A stretch of 64,000 bases of DNA from Enterobacter sp. BIGb0383 (GCF_003751845.1 NZ_RJKQ01000002.1:124001-188000); one strand, 5' to 3'; counted from the first letter of the stretch, positions 17,795 through 27,222 are shown. Numbers and translations: made by a program. The notes: generated from the letters alone by a model not told the origin.

Positions 17795-18307
17795 ATGCGC
17801 TACACCCTGGCATTTATTATTCCCTGCGCGCTCGCGCTCAGCGCCTGTACCAGCGTTACGCCCGCCTTTAAGGATATTGGCACGCGCAGCGGGCCGTGCG
17901 TTGACGGCGGACCGGATACGGTCGCCCAGGCGTTCTATGATACCCGCATTGAAAAATGCGGGGGCGATCTTAACACTCTTCGCCCCTGGCTGAGTGACGA
18001 TCTGGCGAAACTCCTCGATGATGCCAGCCGCGACCCACAGCGCAGCGCGTTACTGCGCGGCGATCTTTTCTCCGGACGCGGGATCGTACCGGAGAGCGCC
18101 GACGTTGCCAGCGCCTCGACCATCCCCAATACCGATGCGCGTAATATCCCCCTGCGGGTGGCGCTGAAACAGGGCGATACCCGCTGGCAGGATGAAGTGC
18201 TGATGATCCGCGAAGGCCAGTGCTGGGCGGTCGATGATATCCGTTACGCCAGCGGCGGCGGACAGGCACCGGCGGGCACTCTGCGCCAGTCGTTGGAAAA
18301 ACGTTAA
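17795..18307 (+). CDS. ybjP: Predicted lipoprotein YbjP
   Basis: Envelope lipoprotein of unknown function, 170 residues. The signal peptide MRYTLAFIIPCALALSACTS ends in a lipobox LSAC with Cys18. The mature part has SGPCVDGGPDTVAQAFYD, TIPNTDARNIPLRV and EGQCWAVDDIRY, all as in E. coli YbjP. The start at 17795 follows AAGGAAATC; an in-frame ATG 39 bases upstream adds residues without family support. It is divergent from ybjQ and precedes artP, from which it is separated by a 331-base region carrying a hairpin and the artP promoter. Confidence 0.93.
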   Translation: MRYTLAFIIPCALALSACTSVTPAFKDIGTRSGPCVDGGPDTVAQAFYDTRIEKCGGDLNTLRPWLSDDLAKLLDDASRDPQRSALLRGDLFSGRGIVPESADVASASTIPNTDARNIPLRVALKQGDTRWQDEVLMIREGQCWAVDDIRYASGGGQAPAGTLRQSLEKR

Positions 18308-18334
18308 GCCCACGACAAATCCCGAATCTCCGCC

Positions 18335-18369
18335 AAATGTCCGGCATTCAGAAACGAATGCCGACATTT
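18335..18369 (+). terminator. Hairpin after ybjP
   Basis: Stem of 14 bp (AAATGTC-C-GGCATTC against GAATGCCGACATTT, one bulged C) with loop AGAAAC. It lies 27 bases after ybjP. No long T-run follows, so termination may be partial. Confidence 0.55.
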
Positions 18370-18424
18370 ATCCTTGCCCCCCTCAGGCGACCCTATTTTG
18401 TGCTAAGTTTAAAGAGTTATGCAG

Positions 18425-18469
18425 TTTACATTTACGTTTTAACGCATAAATATTGCATAACTATTCTGC
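18425..18469 (+). promoter_or_regulatory. artP promoter with tandem ARG (ArgR) boxes
   Basis: TTTACA (18425-18430), 16-base spacer and TAAATA (18447-18452) form a sigma-70 promoter. Two ARG boxes of 18 bases, at 18431-18448 (weak) and 18452-18469 (TGCATAACTATTCT core, 13 of 14), are separated by the canonical three bases and cover the -10 region. Known: E. coli art genes are repressed by ArgR with arginine. Confidence 0.6.
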
Positions 18470-18638
18470 GAACGTTACTATTTGCGGCCTCAATAGCTAG
18501 CAGGCTGTCGGCACGATGAATCCGGTCGGGTAACAGGACAGCGGCAAGTGAGTCAGTCCCTGGCCGCGTGCTCAGGGCGAAGAATAAATCCGTTGCATGC
18601 AGCGATCGCATCCGCAACCAGAAGCATGACGAGTATCG

Positions 18639-19367
18639 ATGAGTATTCAATTAAACGGCATTAACTGCTTCTACGGCGCACACCAGGCGCTGTTTGACAT
18701 CACACTAGACTGCCCACAGGGTGAAACGCTGGTCCTGCTCGGGCCAAGCGGCGCGGGCAAAAGCTCGCTGCTGCGCGTGCTCAACCTGCTGGAAATGCCG
18801 CGTTCAGGCACTCTGAACATTGCCGGTAATCACTTTGATTTCGCCAAAACGCCTTCCGATAAGGCGATCCGTGAACTGCGTCAGAACGTGGGGATGGTGT
18901 TCCAGCAGTACAACCTGTGGCCGCACCTGACGGTTATCCAGAATCTGATCGAAGCCCCCTGCCGCGTGCTGGGTTTGAGCAAAGAGCAGGCGCTGGCCCG
19001 TGCGGAAAAGCTGCTGGATCGTCTGCGCCTGAAGCCCTATAGCGATCGCTATCCGCTGCACCTTTCCGGTGGTCAGCAGCAGCGCGTCGCCATTGCCCGT
19101 GCGCTGATGATGGAGCCGCAAATTCTGCTGTTCGATGAGCCGACTGCCGCACTGGACCCGGAAATTACCGCCCAGATCGTCAGCATCATTCGCGAACTGG
19201 CGCACACAAAGATTACTCAGGTGATCGTGACCCATGAAGTGGAAGTGGCGCGTAAAACCGCCAGCCGCGTGATTTATATGGAGAACGGTCATATCGTCGA
19301 GCAGGGGGATGCGAGTTGCTTTAGCGCGCCGCAGACCGACGCCTTTAAACACTACCTTTCACACTGA
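18639..19367 (+). CDS. artP: Arginine ABC transporter ATP-binding protein ArtP
   Basis: Cytoplasmic ATPase of the periplasmic arginine importer ArtPIQM/J. The 242 residues carry Walker [10 protein letters not shown] (about 35-43), the Q-loop [15 protein letters not shown] signature LSGGQQQR, Walker [13 protein letters not shown] and the switch histidine in VTHEVEVA. Length is identical to E. coli ArtP. It leads the artPIQM operon, with artI 17 bases downstream, and is driven by a promoter with ArgR boxes. Confidence 0.97.
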   Translation: MSIQLNGINCFYGAHQALFDITLDCPQGETLVLLGPSGAGKSSLLRVLNLLEMPRSGTLNIAGNHFDFAKTPSDKAIRELRQNVGMVFQQYNLWPHLTVIQNLIEAPCRVLGLSKEQALARAEKLLDRLRLKPYSDRYPLHLSGGQQQRVAIARALMMEPQILLFDEPTAALDPEITAQIVSIIRELAHTKITQVIVTHEVEVARKTASRVIYMENGHIVEQGDASCFSAPQTDAFKHYLSH

Positions 19368-19384
19368 GAATCGTGACAATGACA

Positions 19385-20116
19385 ATGAAAAAAGTATTGA
19401 TCGCCACGCTGCTTGCCAGCGTCAGCCTTTCCGCTTCTGCGGCTCAGACTATTCGTTTCGCTACCGAAGCTTCCTACCCTCCGTTTGAGTCGGTAGATGC
19501 CAGCAACAAGATCGTCGGTTTTGACGTGGATCTGGCTAACGCCCTGTGTAAAGAGATCGACGCCACCTGTACCTTCACCAATCAGGCCTTCGACAGCCTG
19601 ATCCCGAGCCTGAAATTCCGTCGTTTCGACGCGGTGATGGCCGGTATGGATATCACCCCGGAGCGTCAGAAGCAGGTGCTGTTCACCAACGCTTACTATG
19701 ACAACTCGGCACTCTTTGTGGGTCAGCAGGGTAAATTCACCGCCATTGACCAGCTGAAAGGGAAAAAAGTGGGCGTGCAGAACGGCACCACGCATCAGAA
19801 ATTTATCAACGATAAATACCCTGACGTGACCACTGTTCCTTACGACAGCTACCAGAATGCGAAGCTGGATCTGCAGAACGGCCGTATCGATGCCGTCTTC
19901 GGTGATACCGCTGTGGTGACCGAATGGCTGAAAGAGAACGCCAAACTGGCCGCCGTGGGCGATAAAGTCACGGATAAAGACTACTTCGGCACCGGTCTGG
20001 GCATTGCCTTACGTCAGGGCAATACCGACCTGCAGCAGAAATTCAACGCTGCGCTGGATAAAGTGAAGAAGGATGGCACCTACGAATCCATCTACAAAAA
20101 ATGGTTCCAGAAGTAA
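19385..20116 (+). CDS. artI: Periplasmic basic amino acid binding protein ArtI
   Basis: Substrate-binding protein of the art importer, family 3 solute-binding fold. The 243-residue precursor begins MKKVLIATLLASVSLSASAAQ (signal peptide, cleavage after SASA). Binding-fold landmarks are FATEASYPPFESVDASN, GFDVDLANALC, GMDITPERQKQV, NGTTHQKF and VFGDTAVV. Start at 19385 gives the family N-terminus; two in-frame upstream starts (19373, 19379) would add MTMT. Its close paralogue artJ lies downstream of artM, so the cluster holds two binding proteins for one permease. Confidence 0.96.
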   Translation: MKKVLIATLLASVSLSASAAQTIRFATEASYPPFESVDASNKIVGFDVDLANALCKEIDATCTFTNQAFDSLIPSLKFRRFDAVMAGMDITPERQKQVLFTNAYYDNSALFVGQQGKFTAIDQLKGKKVGVQNGTTHQKFINDKYPDVTTVPYDSYQNAKLDLQNGRIDAVFGDTAVVTEWLKENAKLAAVGDKVTDKDYFGTGLGIALRQGNTDLQQKFNAALDKVKKDGTYESIYKKWFQK

Positions 20117-20121
20117 GCTGA

Positions 20122-20838
20122 ATGAACGAATTTTTTCCCTTAGCGAGCGCCGCCGGAATGACCGTCGGCCTTGCCGTTTGTGCGCTGGTCATCGGCCTGG
20201 CACTGGCGATGATCTTTGCGGTATGGGAGTCGGCTAAATGGCGCGCCGTCGCCTGGACCGGGTCAGCGCTGGTCACCGTTCTGCGTGGACTACCGGAAAT
20301 TCTGGTGGTCCTGTTTATCTATTTCGGTTCGTCACAGCTGCTGTTAATGCTGTCTGACGGCTTCACGCTCAATCTCGGCGTGGTGCAGATCCCGGTACAG
20401 ATGCAGATCGAGAACTTTGACGTCAGCCCGTTCCTGTGCGGCGTGATTGCCCTCTCCCTGCTCTATGCCGCCTACGCCTCGCAGACCCTGCGCGGCGCGC
20501 TGAAGGCGGTGCCGCTGGGCCAGTGGGAGTCCGGTCAGGCACTGGGCCTGTCGAAAAGCGCGATCTTCTTCCGTCTGGTGATGCCGCAAATGTGGCGTCA
20601 TGCGCTGCCGGGGCTGGGCAACCAGTGGCTGGTCTTGCTCAAGGATACCGCTCTGGTGTCGCTGATCAGCGTTAACGATCTGATGCTGCAAACCAAAAGC
20701 ATTGCCACCCGCACCCAGGAGCCATTTAACTGGTATATCATCGCAGCGGCCATCTACCTGGTGATCACCCTGATCAGTCAGTACATTCTTAAACGCATTG
20801 ACCTGCGTGCCACCCGCTTTGAACGGAGGCCGGGCTGA
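20122..20838 (+). CDS. artQ: Arginine ABC transporter permease ArtQ
   Basis: One of two inner-membrane permeases of the arginine importer. The 238 residues (same as E. coli) hold about five membrane helices and the family 3 permease pattern [17 protein letters not shown] plus the EAA-like loop [20 protein letters not shown] that docks onto ArtP. It begins five bases after artI and its last base overlaps the artM start. Confidence 0.96.
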   Translation: MNEFFPLASAAGMTVGLAVCALVIGLALAMIFAVWESAKWRAVAWTGSALVTVLRGLPEILVVLFIYFGSSQLLLMLSDGFTLNLGVVQIPVQMQIENFDVSPFLCGVIALSLLYAAYASQTLRGALKAVPLGQWESGQALGLSKSAIFFRLVMPQMWRHALPGLGNQWLVLLKDTALVSLISVNDLMLQTKSIATRTQEPFNWYIIAAAIYLVITLISQYILKRIDLRATRFERRPG

Positions 20839-21506
20839 TGCTTGAGTATTTACCCGAACTGATGAAGGGGCTGCAGACCAGCCTGACGCTGACGGTAGCC
20901 TCCATTGTCGCTGCGCTGATCCTGTCGGTGCTGTTCACCATTGTGCTGACGCTGAAAACGCCGGTTCTGGTGTGGCTGGTGCGCGGCTATATCACCCTGT
21001 TTACCGGTACGCCGCTGCTGGTGCAGATCTTCCTGATCTACTACGGGCCGGGCCAGTTCCCGACCCTGCAGGAGTATCCGGTTCTCTGGCATCTGCTGTC
21101 TGAGCCCTGGCTCTGCGCGCTGCTGGCCCTGTCGTTAAACAGCGCGGCCTACACCACCCAGCTGTTCTACGGGGCAATCCGCGCTATTCCAGAAGGCCAG
21201 TGGCAGTCCTGCGGTGCCCTGGGGATGAGCAAAAAAGATACCCTGGCGATTCTACTGCCTTATGCTTTTAAACGCGCCCTCTCTTCGTACTCCAACGAAG
21301 TGGTGCTGGTATTCAAAAGCACCTCGCTGGCCTACACCATTACATTGATGGAAGTGATGGGTCACGGGCAGCTGCTGTACGGTCGAACCTACGACGTCAC
21401 GGTATTCGGCGCGGCAGGCCTTATCTATTTAGTTGTCAATGGGTTGCTAACCCTGATGATGCGGATGGTCGAGCGAAGAGCGCTGGCGTTTGAACGCCGC
21501 AACTAA
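20838..21506 (+). CDS. artM: Arginine ABC transporter permease ArtM
   Basis: Second permease of the arginine importer, 222 residues as in E. coli, with about five membrane helices. Typical motifs are RGYITLFTGTPLLVQIFLIYYG and the coupling loop AIRAIPEGQWQSCGALGMSK. The start shares one base with the artQ stop (TGATG). A rho-independent terminator follows eight bases after the stop, separating artPIQM from artJ. Confidence 0.96.
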   Translation: MLEYLPELMKGLQTSLTLTVASIVAALILSVLFTIVLTLKTPVLVWLVRGYITLFTGTPLLVQIFLIYYGPGQFPTLQEYPVLWHLLSEPWLCALLALSLNSAAYTTQLFYGAIRAIPEGQWQSCGALGMSKKDTLAILLPYAFKRALSSYSNEVVLVFKSTSLAYTITLMEVMGHGQLLYGRTYDVTVFGAAGLIYLVVNGLLTLMMRMVERRALAFERRN

Positions 21507-21514
21507 CACTTCTC

Positions 21515-21540
21515 AAGGCGGGTTTATCCCGCCTTTTCTT
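21515..21540 (+). terminator. artPIQM terminator
   Basis: Stem GGCGGG / CCCGCC with loop TTTAT followed by TTTTCTTT, just after artM. Confidence 0.9.
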
Positions 21541-21548
21541 TACCCGCA

Positions 21549-21587
21549 TAAAAATAAATAATCATAAATATTGAATATAAATTCATT
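21549..21587 (+). promoter_or_regulatory. Tandem ARG boxes controlling artJ
   Basis: The downstream box at 21570-21587 contains TGAATATAAATTCA, a perfect ArgR consensus palindrome. A second, weaker box lies at 21549-21566, three bases upstream, the canonical spacing for hexameric ArgR. The boxes are 70-110 bases before artJ and should overlap its promoter. Confidence 0.85.
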
Positions 21588-21657
21588 TGGTGGCATTGTG
21601 TTTTCACGCCGCAGACACGGCACATAAAATCATAAGACTGACAGACGGGATCCCATC

Positions 21658-22389
21658 ATGAAAAAAATCATTCTGGCCGCATTGCTTGCTACCTTTGCTA
21701 CCGGCGCGACTGCCGCAGACAAAATCAACTTCGGCGTCTCCGCGACCTACCCGCCGTTTGAATCTCTGGATGCAAGCAATCAGATCGTCGGTTTTGATAT
21801 CGACCTCGCCAAAGCGCTCTGTAAGCAAATGCAGGCCGAATGCACCTTTACCAACCATGCATTCGACAGTCTGATCCCATCGCTGAAATTTAAGAAATAT
21901 GACGCGGTAATTTCCGGAATGGATATCACCCCGGAGCGCAGCAAGCAGGTTTCATTTACCGCACCGTACTACGCCAACTCTGCGGTCGTGATTGCCAAAA
22001 AAGACGCCTATAAGTCCTTCGCCGAACTGACCGGCAAGCGTATCGGGATGGAAAACGGCACCACCCACCAGAAATATCTCCAGGATAAGCATCCTGAAGT
22101 GAAAACCGTAGCCTATGACAGCTACCAGAACGCGATTATCGACCTGAAAAATGGCCGTATCGACGGCGTCTTTGGTGACACCGCGGTCGTAAACGAGTGG
22201 CTGAAAACCAACCCGCAGCTGGGCACCGCCACTGATAAAGTGACCGACCCGCAGTACTTCGGCACCGGTCTGGGCATCGCCGTGCGTCAGGACAATACTG
22301 CCCTGCTGGAAAAACTGAACGCCGCGCTGGCCGCGATTAAAGCCGACGGCAGCTGGCAGAAAATTAACGACCAGTGGTTCCCGCAGTAA
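21658..22389 (+). CDS. artJ: Periplasmic arginine-binding protein ArtJ
   Basis: Arginine-specific binding protein feeding ArtQM-P. The 243-residue precursor begins with the signal peptide MKKIILAALLATFATGATAAD. It is a close paralogue of ArtI with the same landmarks (TYPPFESLDASNQ, GFDIDLAKALC, GMDITPERSKQV, NGTTHQKY, VFGDTAVV). It is transcribed alone, behind tandem ARG boxes and before a strong terminator, as in E. coli where artJ responds to arginine more strongly than artPIQM. Confidence 0.96.
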   Translation: MKKIILAALLATFATGATAADKINFGVSATYPPFESLDASNQIVGFDIDLAKALCKQMQAECTFTNHAFDSLIPSLKFKKYDAVISGMDITPERSKQVSFTAPYYANSAVVIAKKDAYKSFAELTGKRIGMENGTTHQKYLQDKHPEVKTVAYDSYQNAIIDLKNGRIDGVFGDTAVVNEWLKTNPQLGTATDKVTDPQYFGTGLGIAVRQDNTALLEKLNAALAAIKADGSWQKINDQWFPQ

Positions 22390-22408
22390 GCAAACTGCTA
22401 AAAAAAAT

Positions 22409-22433
22409 AAAGCCGCATCAGCGGCTTTTTTTA
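22409..22433. terminator. Terminator between artJ and rlmC
   Basis: AAAGCCGC-ATCA-GCGGCTTT with an A-tract before and seven T after; it fits both convergent genes. Confidence 0.9.
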
Positions 22434-23558
22434 TTTCTTTATCAACAACGTAAGCACTTCATAGTGCGCCGTATGCGGGAACATATCGAACAGCTGAACC
22501 CTCTCCAGCCGGTAGCCAGGTAAAAACTGAAAGTCCCGCGCCATACTTTGCGCATTGCAGCTGGAGTAGACGATAAACGCGGGCGCCATCCGACTCAGAT
22601 AATCGCACAGCTCACGCCCGATACCGCGTCGCGGCGGGTTGACCAGCACCAGATCCGGCACCTCGCCCTGGGCGGTGGCAAACTGCGTGGAATCCAGGGC
22701 CTGGAAATGCTGGCGGGTGAGCCCCAGCGCGGCCGCCGACTGTTTCGCGCTGGCAATCGCCTCAGGGGCAATCTCAATCCCGGTCAGGGTCATCTCAGGC
22801 GTGGCGCAGTGCAGGCCAAAACCGCCCACCCCGCAGAACAGATCCCACATATGATTAACCGGTAGCGCACGCACCCAGTCCCGCGCCGTGGCGTATAGCT
22901 GGCTGGCAACGGCCGGGTTAGTCTGGAAGAAGCTTTGCGGACGGATCCACAGGGGCACGCCGTTAAAGTTCTCCGCCAGCGCCTGTTCGCCGCTGAGAAA
23001 GATCTCCTCTTCCCCTTCCATAATGGCCATATGCACCGGCTGTATATTGGCGGTAATCACCTTCAGCTGTGGAAGCTGCTGCTGTAGCCAGGGCAGCGCC
23101 GCCCGGAGCTGTTCCAGCTTGGCGGTTGAACGCAGCACAAAGCGCAGCATCATGCCGCCGTCGAGCTGGCTTTCGGTCAGCAGCAGATACTTCAGCTCGC
23201 CGCGTTTGCGGGCCACGTTATAGGGCGTCAGTCCGGCGCGGGCGATAAAGGGTTTCAGGAGGCTGAAAACCGGGGTGAAGGCGTCCGGGTAGAGCGGGCA
23301 GTCGGTCAGATCTTCCGGGCTGCCGTCGCGGTGCAGCATTCCCAGCAACGGCTTTTCTACGCTGCCGCTGACCACCATTTTGGCTTTATTGCGAAAGCCC
23401 TGCTCCGGGCCGCTGACCGGTGCGCACCACTCCGCCGCCGGGAATGCATCCAGCAGGGTCTGCAGGTCGTTTATTTTGGCGGTAAGCTGGCGGGAAACCG
23501 GCTGTTCAATCCACTGACAGGAACGACAGCGACCGGCGTCATAGAGTGCGCACTGCAT
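22431..23558 (-). CDS. rlmC: 23S rRNA (uracil(747)-C(5))-methyltransferase RlmC
   Basis: SAM-dependent RNA m5U methyltransferase acting on U747 of 23S rRNA. The 375 residues (E. coli 375) begin [14 protein letters not shown], the first cysteines of a [4Fe-4S] cluster, and include the SAM-binding [13 protein letters not shown], the [10 protein letters not shown] motif, and the catalytic cysteine region [15 protein letters not shown]. Its 3' end lies in the shared terminator with artJ. ybjO lies 42 bases upstream in the same direction. Confidence 0.96.
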   Translation of the reverse strand: MQCALYDAGRCRSCQWIEQPVSRQLTAKINDLQTLLDAFPAAEWCAPVSGPEQGFRNKAKMVVSGSVEKPLLGMLHRDGSPEDLTDCPLYPDAFTPVFSLLKPFIARAGLTPYNVARKRGELKYLLLTESQLDGGMMLRFVLRSTAKLEQLRAALPWLQQQLPQLKVITANIQPVHMAIMEGEEEIFLSGEQALAENFNGVPLWIRPQSFFQTNPAVASQLYATARDWVRALPVNHMWDLFCGVGGFGLHCATPEMTLTGIEIAPEAIASAKQSAAALGLTRQHFQALDSTQFATAQGEVPDLVLVNPPRRGIGRELCDYLSRMAPAFIVYSSCNAQSMARDFQFLPGYRLERVQLFDMFPHTAHYEVLTLLIKK

Positions 23559-23600
23559 AGTAAAACCTTCGCAATTTTTGGGGCTGCGATTGTACCACCG

Positions 23601-24089
23601 TTATTGCAGGCGGAAAAACCGACGGCTGGGGGACGGAACAAAAAGCAGGAACAGCACCAGCAGGTCAGGCAGTTTTTGCAGCGCCAGCGAGCGGAAGATT
23701 TCCCGCTTCGATTCGCCGGGGATGCTGAACAGTTCAGGATAGCCATAGCCCAGCGAAGCCGCCCACAGATAGGCGGTAGTGACCAGCTGGGTGGCGAGAA
23801 ACAGCCAGCGGGCCCAGTTGCGCCCTTTGGTCAGCGAGAACGCGCACAGTAACTCGATGAACAACAGCAGCAGGCTGGTCAGAAACACCAGGGTCAGAGT
23901 CCAGGTCTGAACGCTGCGATGGATAACGTCCAGCGCGCCGCGCAGGCCGAGCATATTGAACAGCATCAGCATATCAACGCAGCGCACGCTAATAATAGCG
24001 ATAGCCGCCACCTGAACCAGGGCAGGCACATTTAACCGGGCATGAGTGGAACGCGTTTTTTTAAGAAAACCCACAGCATCGTCTTCCAT
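23601..24089 (-). CDS. ybjO: Inner membrane protein YbjO
   Basis: Membrane protein of unknown function, DUF2593 type, 162 residues as in E. coli. Four hydrophobic stretches are visible, among them VQVAAIAIISVRCVDMLMLF and LTLVFLTSLLLLFIELLCAF; the conserved SLGYGYPELFSIPGESKREIF and the C-terminal LFVPSPSRRFFRLQ are nearly as in E. coli. Start at 24089 (MEDDAVGFLKK) chosen from family length; an ATG 12 codons upstream lies in the potI-ybjO gap. Probably co-transcribed with rlmC or downstream of pot. Confidence 0.92.
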   Translation of the reverse strand: MEDDAVGFLKKTRSTHARLNVPALVQVAAIAIISVRCVDMLMLFNMLGLRGALDVIHRSVQTWTLTLVFLTSLLLLFIELLCAFSLTKGRNWARWLFLATQLVTTAYLWAASLGYGYPELFSIPGESKREIFRSLALQKLPDLLVLFLLFVPSPSRRFFRLQ

Positions 24090-24148
24090 GAAAACGGTGC
24101 CGCAGTAATTGCGGCACCGGGTCATTATCCTGACGGATTTTAAAAGGT

Positions 24149-24994
24149 TCAGCCACGCCTTGCACGCTGGATATCACGCAGTCGCTGCTTTTCTGCTCTC
24201 GCCATAATAAACCAGGCGATTAAACCGACAATCCCCACCACGCCGAGGATTAACGTTGCCAGGGCATTGATCTCCGGGTTCACCCCCATTCGCACGCTGG
24301 AGAAGACCAGCATCGGTAATGTGGTGGCACCCGGCCCGGAAACGAAGCTGGCAATAACCAGATCGTCAAGGGAGAGGGTAAAGGCCAGCAGCCAGCCGGA
24401 GATCACCGCCGGCATGATCATCGGGAGGGTGATCACAAAGAACACCTTCACCGGCGTCGCGCCGAGATCCATCGCCGCTTCTTCAATAGCGCGATCCAGC
24501 TCGCGCAGTCGCGCGGAGATCACCACCGCCACGTAGGCGGTACAGAAGGTCACGTGGGCCAGCCAGATCGTCAGCATCCCGCGATCTCCAGGCCAGCCGA
24601 TAGCGTGGGCCAGAGAGACAAACAGCAGCAGCAGCGACAGGCCGGTGATCACATCCGGCATGACCAGCGGCGCGGTGATCATAAAGGCAAAGCCGTTCGC
24701 CCCCCGGAAGCGGCCAAAGCGCACCAGCACCATTGCCGCAATCGTCCCGAGGATCGCCGCCATCGTCGCTGCGGCGGCGGCAATGGTCAGGCTCAGGCCG
24801 ACGGCGCTCATCATCGCCTCGTCGCGGAACAGCTCGCCGTACCAGCGCGTCGACCAGCCCGCCCACACCGTCACCAGCTTCGAGCTGTTAAAGGAGTAGA
24901 TGACCAGCATCAGCATCGGCGCATACAGGAACGTAAAGCCGAGCACCAGAATCACAATACGCCACGGAGAGCGCACTACCGGCAGATTGTTCAT
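24149..24994 (-). CDS. potI: Putrescine ABC transporter permease PotI
   Basis: Inner-membrane permease of the putrescine importer PotFGHI. The 281 residues have six membrane helices and the coupling loop EEAAMDLGATPVKVFF (EAA motif) near residue 190. The start overlaps the potH stop by four bases, so translation is coupled. It is the last gene of the operon, followed by ybjO. Confidence 0.96.
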   Translation of the reverse strand: MNNLPVVRSPWRIVILVLGFTFLYAPMLMLVIYSFNSSKLVTVWAGWSTRWYGELFRDEAMMSAVGLSLTIAAAAATMAAILGTIAAMVLVRFGRFRGANGFAFMITAPLVMPDVITGLSLLLLFVSLAHAIGWPGDRGMLTIWLAHVTFCTAYVAVVISARLRELDRAIEEAAMDLGATPVKVFFVITLPMIMPAVISGWLLAFTLSLDDLVIASFVSGPGATTLPMLVFSSVRMGVNPEINALATLILGVVGIVGLIAWFIMARAEKQRLRDIQRARRG

Positions 24995-25944
24995 CCGTGT
25001 TCTCCCCCCTGTTTTTGCTGGTGCTTGTGGAACCAGATGATCGGCACAATCAGCAACAGCAGCATCACAATCGCCACCGCCGAAGCCACCGGCCAGTCGC
25101 GGTTATTAAAGAACTCCTGCCACAGCACGCGGCCAATCATAATGCTGTCCGGGCCGCCGAGCAGTTCAGGGATCACAAACTCGCCCACCGCCGGGATAAA
25201 CACCAGCATCGAACCGGCAATAATCCCGCCTTTGGTCAGGGGCACAATCACGCTGAAGAAGGTTTTCAGCGGGCGCGCGCCCAGGTCCAGCGAGGCTTCG
25301 ACCAGGGAGTAGTCGATACGCGTCAGGGCGGTATAGATAGGCAGAACCATAAACGGCAGATAGGCGTAAACGATGCCGATATAGACCGCCAGATTGGTAT
25401 GCAGGATCGCCAGAGGCTGGTCGATAACGCCAAGCCACATCAGGAAGTTATTCAGCACCCCGTTGTTTTTCAGGATCCCCATCCAGGCATACACGCGGAT
25501 CAGGAACGAGGTCCACGACGGCAGAATAATCAGCAGCATCAGGATATTGCGCGTTGACGGCTTACTGTGCGCCACCGCCCAGGCCATCGGATAGCCAAGC
25601 AGCAGACAGCACAGGGTCGAGATCCCCGCCACCTGGAGCGACTGCAGATAGGCTTCGAAATAGAGCGGATCGTCGGCCAGCTGCAGGAAGTTACCGAGAT
25701 TCAGGGTGATCGACAGCTGCCCGTCCGCCCACTCCATCAGTTCGGTATAGGGCGGGATCGCCCGCGCCATTTCCGCCAGGCTGATTTTAAAGACGATCAG
25801 GAACGGGAGTAAAAACAGCAGGATCAGCCAGACGTAAGGCATCGCAATGACCAGCTTGCGGCCATGGGCCATCTGCATACGCGCCAGCCAGAGAGAAAAA
25901 CCGCCCGCGGCTTGTGTCCGGGCCGGTGGTTTAGAGATATTCAT
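24991..25944 (-). CDS. potH: Putrescine ABC transporter permease PotH
   Basis: Partner permease of PotI. The 317-residue protein has a cytoplasmic N-terminal region and about six membrane helices, with the EAA loop VEASLDLGARPLKTFFSVI. It begins nine bases after potG and overlaps potI. Length equals E. coli PotH. Confidence 0.96.
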   Translation of the reverse strand: MNISKPPARTQAAGGFSLWLARMQMAHGRKLVIAMPYVWLILLFLLPFLIVFKISLAEMARAIPPYTELMEWADGQLSITLNLGNFLQLADDPLYFEAYLQSLQVAGISTLCCLLLGYPMAWAVAHSKPSTRNILMLLIILPSWTSFLIRVYAWMGILKNNGVLNNFLMWLGVIDQPLAILHTNLAVYIGIVYAYLPFMVLPIYTALTRIDYSLVEASLDLGARPLKTFFSVIVPLTKGGIIAGSMLVFIPAVGEFVIPELLGGPDSIMIGRVLWQEFFNNRDWPVASAVAIVMLLLLIVPIIWFHKHQQKQGGEHG

Positions 25945-25953
25945 CGCCCCTCC

Positions 25954-27087
25954 TTAAACCGTCAGAACCACGCAGCTGTCGGCATCCCAGCAGAGGCGAA
26001 CTTCATCGCCCCAGGTCGGCGTGCCTTTGCGGTAGCGATGCTCGTTTTGCAGCTGGGCGCTGATCATCTGCCCGCTTTGCAGGCGAACGTGATAGATAGA
26101 GAGGTCGCCAAGATAGGCAATATGCACCACCTCGCCGACGGCAAAGTTAAAGCCGTCCGCCGGAACCTCGTCGCAGAGCATGATTTTTTCCGGGCGCAGA
26201 GCCACATAGACCGGCACGTTATCGACCACGGAGGCATCCGGGTCAACCTTCAGCGGATGGACCAGACCGTGGGATTCGATCACCAGACCATCCTCTTCAC
26301 GCGACTTTAACAGCCCTTCAAACACGTTCACCGAGCCGATAAATTCCGCGCTGTAGCGGGTCGTCGGATGCTCGTAAATCTCTTCTGGCTCGCCAATTTG
26401 CACAAACTTGCCGCGGTTCATAATGGCGATTCGCCCGGCCATGGTCATCGCCTCTTCCTGGTCATGGGTGACCATCACGCAGGTCGCGCCGACGCGCTCA
26501 AGGATATCCACCACTTCCAGCTGCATCCGGTCGCGCAGCTTTTTATCCAGCGCGCCCATCGGCTCATCGAGCAGCAGCAGCTTCGGCCGCTTCGCCAGGC
26601 TGCGGGCCAGCGCCACGCGCTGACGCTGGCCGCCGGAAAGCTGATGCGGCTTACGCTTTGCAAACTCCTGCATATGCACCAACGCCAGCATTTCGGCCAC
26701 CCGGGCGGCAATTTCCGCTTTCGGCAGTTTGTCCTGCTTCAGACCAAAAGCGATGTTCTGCTCGACCGTCATATGCGGGAACAGGGCGTAGGACTGAAAC
26801 ATCATATTAATGGGGCGCAGATAGGGCGGAACCTGGGAGAGATCCACGCCATCGAGCATGATCTGCCCGGCGCTCGGCTGCTCAAAACCCGCCAGCATAC
26901 GCAGCAGGGTCGATTTTCCGCAGCCGGACGCGCCCAGCAGGGCAAAAATTTCGCCTTTATAGATCGTCAGACTGACGTCGTCCACGGCATGCTGGCCGTC
27001 GAAGGATTTGGTCAGGTTACGGATTTCCAGCAGCGGGGTCAGCGCTTTACGGGTTTTCGCCTGTGGGCGGGGGATAGCGTCATTCAC
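25954..27087 (-). CDS. potG: Putrescine ABC transporter ATP-binding protein PotG
   Basis: ATPase of the putrescine importer, 377 residues. Walker A GASGCGKST, Q-loop MFQSYALFPHMT, signature LSGGQRQR, Walker B LLLDEPMGALD and switch VTHDQEEAM are all present; the C-terminal 130 residues form the TOBE-type regulatory domain (GEVVHIAYLGDLSIYHV). It is separated from potF by 135 bases carrying two hairpins, and lies nine bases before potH. Confidence 0.97.
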   Translation of the reverse strand: MNDAIPRPQAKTRKALTPLLEIRNLTKSFDGQHAVDDVSLTIYKGEIFALLGASGCGKSTLLRMLAGFEQPSAGQIMLDGVDLSQVPPYLRPINMMFQSYALFPHMTVEQNIAFGLKQDKLPKAEIAARVAEMLALVHMQEFAKRKPHQLSGGQRQRVALARSLAKRPKLLLLDEPMGALDKKLRDRMQLEVVDILERVGATCVMVTHDQEEAMTMAGRIAIMNRGKFVQIGEPEEIYEHPTTRYSAEFIGSVNVFEGLLKSREEDGLVIESHGLVHPLKVDPDASVVDNVPVYVALRPEKIMLCDEVPADGFNFAVGEVVHIAYLGDLSIYHVRLQSGQMISAQLQNEHRYRKGTPTWGDEVRLCWDADSCVVLTV

Positions 27088-27142
27088 TCAGTACTCTCCG
27101 GCAAAGACAACAGCGTATGGCCCGGTAGCCATACAAACAGCG

Positions 27143-27192
27143 GGACAGAGACCCTTCGGCCTCTGTCCATATTGGGGCAGCTGCACTGCCCC
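27143..27192 (-). promoter_or_regulatory. Two tandem hairpins between potF and potG
   Basis: Stem 1 pairs GGACAGAG (27143-27150) with CTCTGTCC (27161-27168). Stem 2 pairs GGGGCAG (27174-27180) with CTGCCCC (27186-27192). Neither has a following T-run on the coding strand. Inference: these protect the 3' end of potF mRNA or attenuate the operon, giving more binding protein than transporter. Confidence 0.6.
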
Positions 27193-27222
27193 GGTGCAGT
27201 CCATTCAACGCAGGGCGTTGAT

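Larger units (their letters stand above)
18308..18638 (+). other. 331-base ybjP-artP intergenic region with long artP leader
   Basis: The region holds the ybjP hairpin, the artP promoter with overlapping ARG boxes, and then about 180 bases of untranslated leader before artP. The leader contains a possible stem (GCGGC at about 18541 with GCCGC at about 18563). I see no ORF with a credible start and ribosome-binding site in the leader. Confidence 0.6.
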
